Shown here: positions 61,000-64,000 of the stretch, piece after piece | Position numbering within the stretch: the first letter of the stretch is position 1 | Layout of the letters: each line of letters starts with the position of its first letter | DNA from: Eumeta japonica | Taxonomy: Eukaryota > Arthropoda > Insecta > Lepidoptera > Psychidae | Assembly (NCBI GenBank): GCA_005406025.1 | Contig: BGZK01000874.1 | Span: 124,001 to 188,000, forward strand | Length of the DNA stretch: 64,000 nucleotides | Direction: 5' to 3' | The notes under the pieces: generated by a model | What the model was told of the DNA's origin: nothing | Database searches by the model: none | What the model saw: only the letters and a program-made list of their open reading frames with translations | Program-made: the position numbers and the translations under genes

Positions 61000-63900
61000 T
61001 TATTCTACTATGTCAGTTTCGGTCGCGGGCCTAGATCCTACTTCGATCAAATAGATCCGTTATTGATTGACAGCATCAGTGCAACGTTAAAATCCCTTCA
61101 CAATAAGAATGTACATGTTAAGTGATCCCTCGCTATTGTTCTTTGACTATCCCTTTTACGGTATTATGAAGAATTTTGAATAGAGCGCACGTCCTATGTC
61201 CTTCTTTGGGCTTATTTTATCTGCCAAGTATCATCAAAACCATTTCGATAAATTATTGACCGTCGAAACATTGAATCATACACGCATTGTACTTTTTTAA
61301 GTTCAAATTACTTATTTGTGAAATTTATACAGAGTAATTTAATGATTTTTGACTTAAAGGATGACACGATTTAAAGTAAATAGTGGTTTGGGTTTAGACA
61401 ATGGGTGACCAAAAAACCATAAAACAAAGCAAGGCAATCAAAATAGAAGAAAAATGTATCAAATGTGCTCTAAGATAAGCTGTATCTTTTATCTATTTCT
61501 AGTTGTAGTATAATCCATATTTTAGCTAAAAACTTCATGAGTACTAAGTTTAAGTACAGAAAATACCTCAAATTGTTTTAATTAAGATATAATCGAGCGC
61601 TTTCTATTGATCTGATCTGAGTTTAATCAATGTCTATAGCCAATAGTGATGTGCTCAGCATTATATAAGTAGGCTTGGGAGAGGAGTTTAATTTTTTCTT
61701 ATCTTTGTCGAAAAAGAAATTGGGGCGAGGGGGGATATCAGGGGATATAGAATATCTTGCATAAGTCAAAATATTTTAAAACAAAGAAAAGGTTTTCAAT
61801 ACACTATTCATCATTTAAATTACTATGATATGTTTATTGTGACTATAGCTAGTTTTTATCATATTTCCTAGTAGTAATAAAGAAGCAGGTCGTGATTTGA
61901 CGTAAGTCTACAATGCTAAGTGCAAAAGTCTTTTTGAACGTACCGATATTCAATTTGGTTAACCGTGAAATGTAATTTTTATGTTTAATGAAAGTTAAAA
62001 AAAATCTTACGTTCTATTGTTTTGAGAGTCAAAATTGTCTAATTTCCGTTCATATACAGCAAAATGGCGTCTGAAATCAGTAACAATTTGCTTACATACT
62101 GCTTCAATACCTCCTTGTCACTAACCAACAACAACAAAAAAAGAATGTCTATATATTTAACGTGTAGTACAATATGTTCTTTTATGTGCGTGCATTGATT
62201 TTCGGAAACATTTTAACCGTTTTTGATAGCTTAAGATAGATCCCGAGGTGGTCCCATATAGTTTTTTATGACGTGAGGCATACCATTATTCCGAAAACCG
62301 AAAACAAATATATGTATCGAGTTCTCATCGATATATACTTTTCCGGGATTTTGCATTCTTTCTCAAAAATGTGACAACTGGTTTTGGTTATTTATTTTGC
62401 GTTACATGACTTACATACACGGCGATTTGGGTACAATCACATATTTTTTAATCGAAATCAGTTCAGTAGTTTCTATAATGTAGACTAGATTAACACTCAT
62501 TTACGTTGTCCTCCTTTCCGGTGGTGTGGGGATAACACAGGGAGTGTATTATTGGCCGCTTCCCTAAGCTGGGCAAAAACTCGAAACTTTGCAGGTCTTA
62601 GAAACCGATCGACCTACTCTGAGGCAAGTGGAAATTTAACTCTAAATGTTAAAAACCTCGAACGACTATTAGCCACACCGGAAAAGTAGTCCATTTTCTC
62701 CGTATAAATAAACTGCCAGCAAACACGGTGTGAGTTACAAAGTCCAATAGTCGATTATTCAAAAATGTTAAATAACTTTTACAAGAAATAAAACTAAAAA
62801 TCGCCTTCTAAAACATATTGGTTAAGATAAATAATTATTTTTAGAGTCGGTGCCAGCTAAATCAAAATAGAAATGCACACATTAAATGAATAACTGAAAA
62901 TTTAATATAAACTGACCAGAATAAACATTTAAACCTACAGACATGAATACAAAAGGTGAAGTATTTAGAGTCAGAAGGATATCAAATTATGAAAGCTGAG
63001 ACAGAACTATGTCTGACATATCATTAGCTGGCAACGACTCCATAAACAATCAGCAGATTGTTTTTTAAACCATGTTATCGACAAAAATATCTTTAGAATA
63101 ATTATGGTGTTACTCATTGAGAAATTCGCACGCGTGCGCGGTGTTTGCACAAATATAAGTAAAAATTCTCTGTTTGACCGAAGCGTGCGTTTGTATAATT
63201 ATTAATTATCCGTCGAATTTATAAAAGCAAATAGTTAATTAAGTAAATGGTAATACAATTCCAGAAATTGATATTGAAAAAAAATTACTGTAACTAGGTG
63301 CTATGTATCACTTGTCAAGCATATATATATACATAAACATCGCGAAACCTTGTTGTTGTGTTGGGTCCTAATCATTCTACCACTCAGATATGCCCTTTCG
63401 CAATTTTATTATTTAGGGTCGAAGAATTTGAACCTTAGGATATAAGTACAGCTTGCAAAATAAAAGAGTAAAACAATAATAATACGGAACATGTGAAATA
63501 ATTTCATCTTGTCAAATAAAGAGCAATGGTAAAATTGGTTCCCAACAAAATTCTAGATATATGTTTCGATCATCTATCGAATAGAATCATTTTATATCAA
63601 TATACTCAATTCAAAATAATGAGAATGGATGTTTTTAATATTCCGTTATTATCATTATATTAATTATTTCATATCGGCTAAAAATATTGTTTGTTTCTTC
63701 GGCTCATTATTAGAATCGACATCACGATTTTGATACCAATGTATCAAAATCGCGATGGAAATCAGTGTCGGGAACGCTATTAAGTTCTCATTAGGGTTGG
63801 ATAAAACAGTGACCGATCAAACCCAAGTTAATGTTCAAATTCGGACCGGGATTCAGATTCAAATCGAAAATAAACATTCATTCGATTTCCTTAGACGACA

Positions 63901-64000
63901 AATATACACTCTTGTATATGAAGTTAGATATCTATTCTATTTCCTCCTTCTTACTGCAAGATATTAAAAAAAAAAGATGGTACTTAATACAATTAAGTCA
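61000..64000. other. Gene-free interval to the right edge
   Basis: AT-rich. A GC-richer stretch at 62,500-62,700 has no coding motif. The ORF at 63,755-63,967 has a low-complexity TQVNVQIRTGIQIQI-like composition similar to a repeat at about 44,010-44,080 and is not called a gene. Confidence 0.4.

Noticed and set aside
63755..63967. 70-codon ORF near the right edge
   Set aside because: Low-complexity peptide similar to a short repeat elsewhere in the window (about 44.0 kb); not gene-like.

Overview
The window looks like nuclear DNA of a moth or butterfly (Lepidoptera). This is inferred from strongly AT-rich intergenic sequence, spliceosomal introns, a metazoan polyubiquitin gene, mariner and piggyBac remnants with TA or TTAA targets, and several short dispersed repeats I know from lepidopteran genomes. 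No bacterial operons, CRISPR arrays, rRNA or tRNA genes were seen.

Layout. Bases 1-989 are the end of a 47-48 bp tandem satellite that continues off the left edge. On the minus strand, 2615-5818 is an intact 14-unit polyubiquitin gene with an intron in its 5' UTR and a poly(A) signal. Bases 6.3-26 kb are gene-poor and full of decayed mobile DNA: a piggyBac remnant (10.1-11.2 kb), a palindrome-rich foldback element (14.5-15.2 kb), a mariner fragment (17.3-17.7 kb), a probable solo LTR (17.8-18.1 kb) and SINE/LINE tails. Bases 26-50 kb hold isolated GC-rich islands, a decayed protein-coding element with inverted flanks (about 31.0-33.9 kb), long hairpins (34.6-35.0 kb), two related mariners (39.4-40.3 and 47.5-48.6 kb) and a complete miniature piggyBac with perfect ends (49.1-50.0 kb).

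The second certain host gene is on the minus strand from 55,225 leftwards. It encodes a Ski/Sno-family co-repressor of the SKOR/Fussel type (Drosophila fuss). I could place six coding exons (371 codons) whose phases all agree. The 3' part of the gene is not resolved. A seventh exon at 26,050-26,221 is possible because the phase fits, which would imply an intron of about 24.6 kb and would place the islands between inside the gene. Right of this gene lie a mariner pseudogene, a copia gag fragment, a MITE, CpG-rich islands that may be regulatory, and one orphan exon-like segment at 60.8-61.0 kb.

The two host genes have no evident functional link: one supplies ubiquitin, the other is a nuclear transcriptional co-repressor. 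The most unusual items are the block structure and Ala19 variants in polyubiquitin, the miniature piggyBac that keeps the transposase ends but lacks the catalytic core, the palindrome array at 14.7-15.1 kb, and the near-perfect 87-89 bp inverted repeat at 34.6 kb. I did not find a clearly new biological system.
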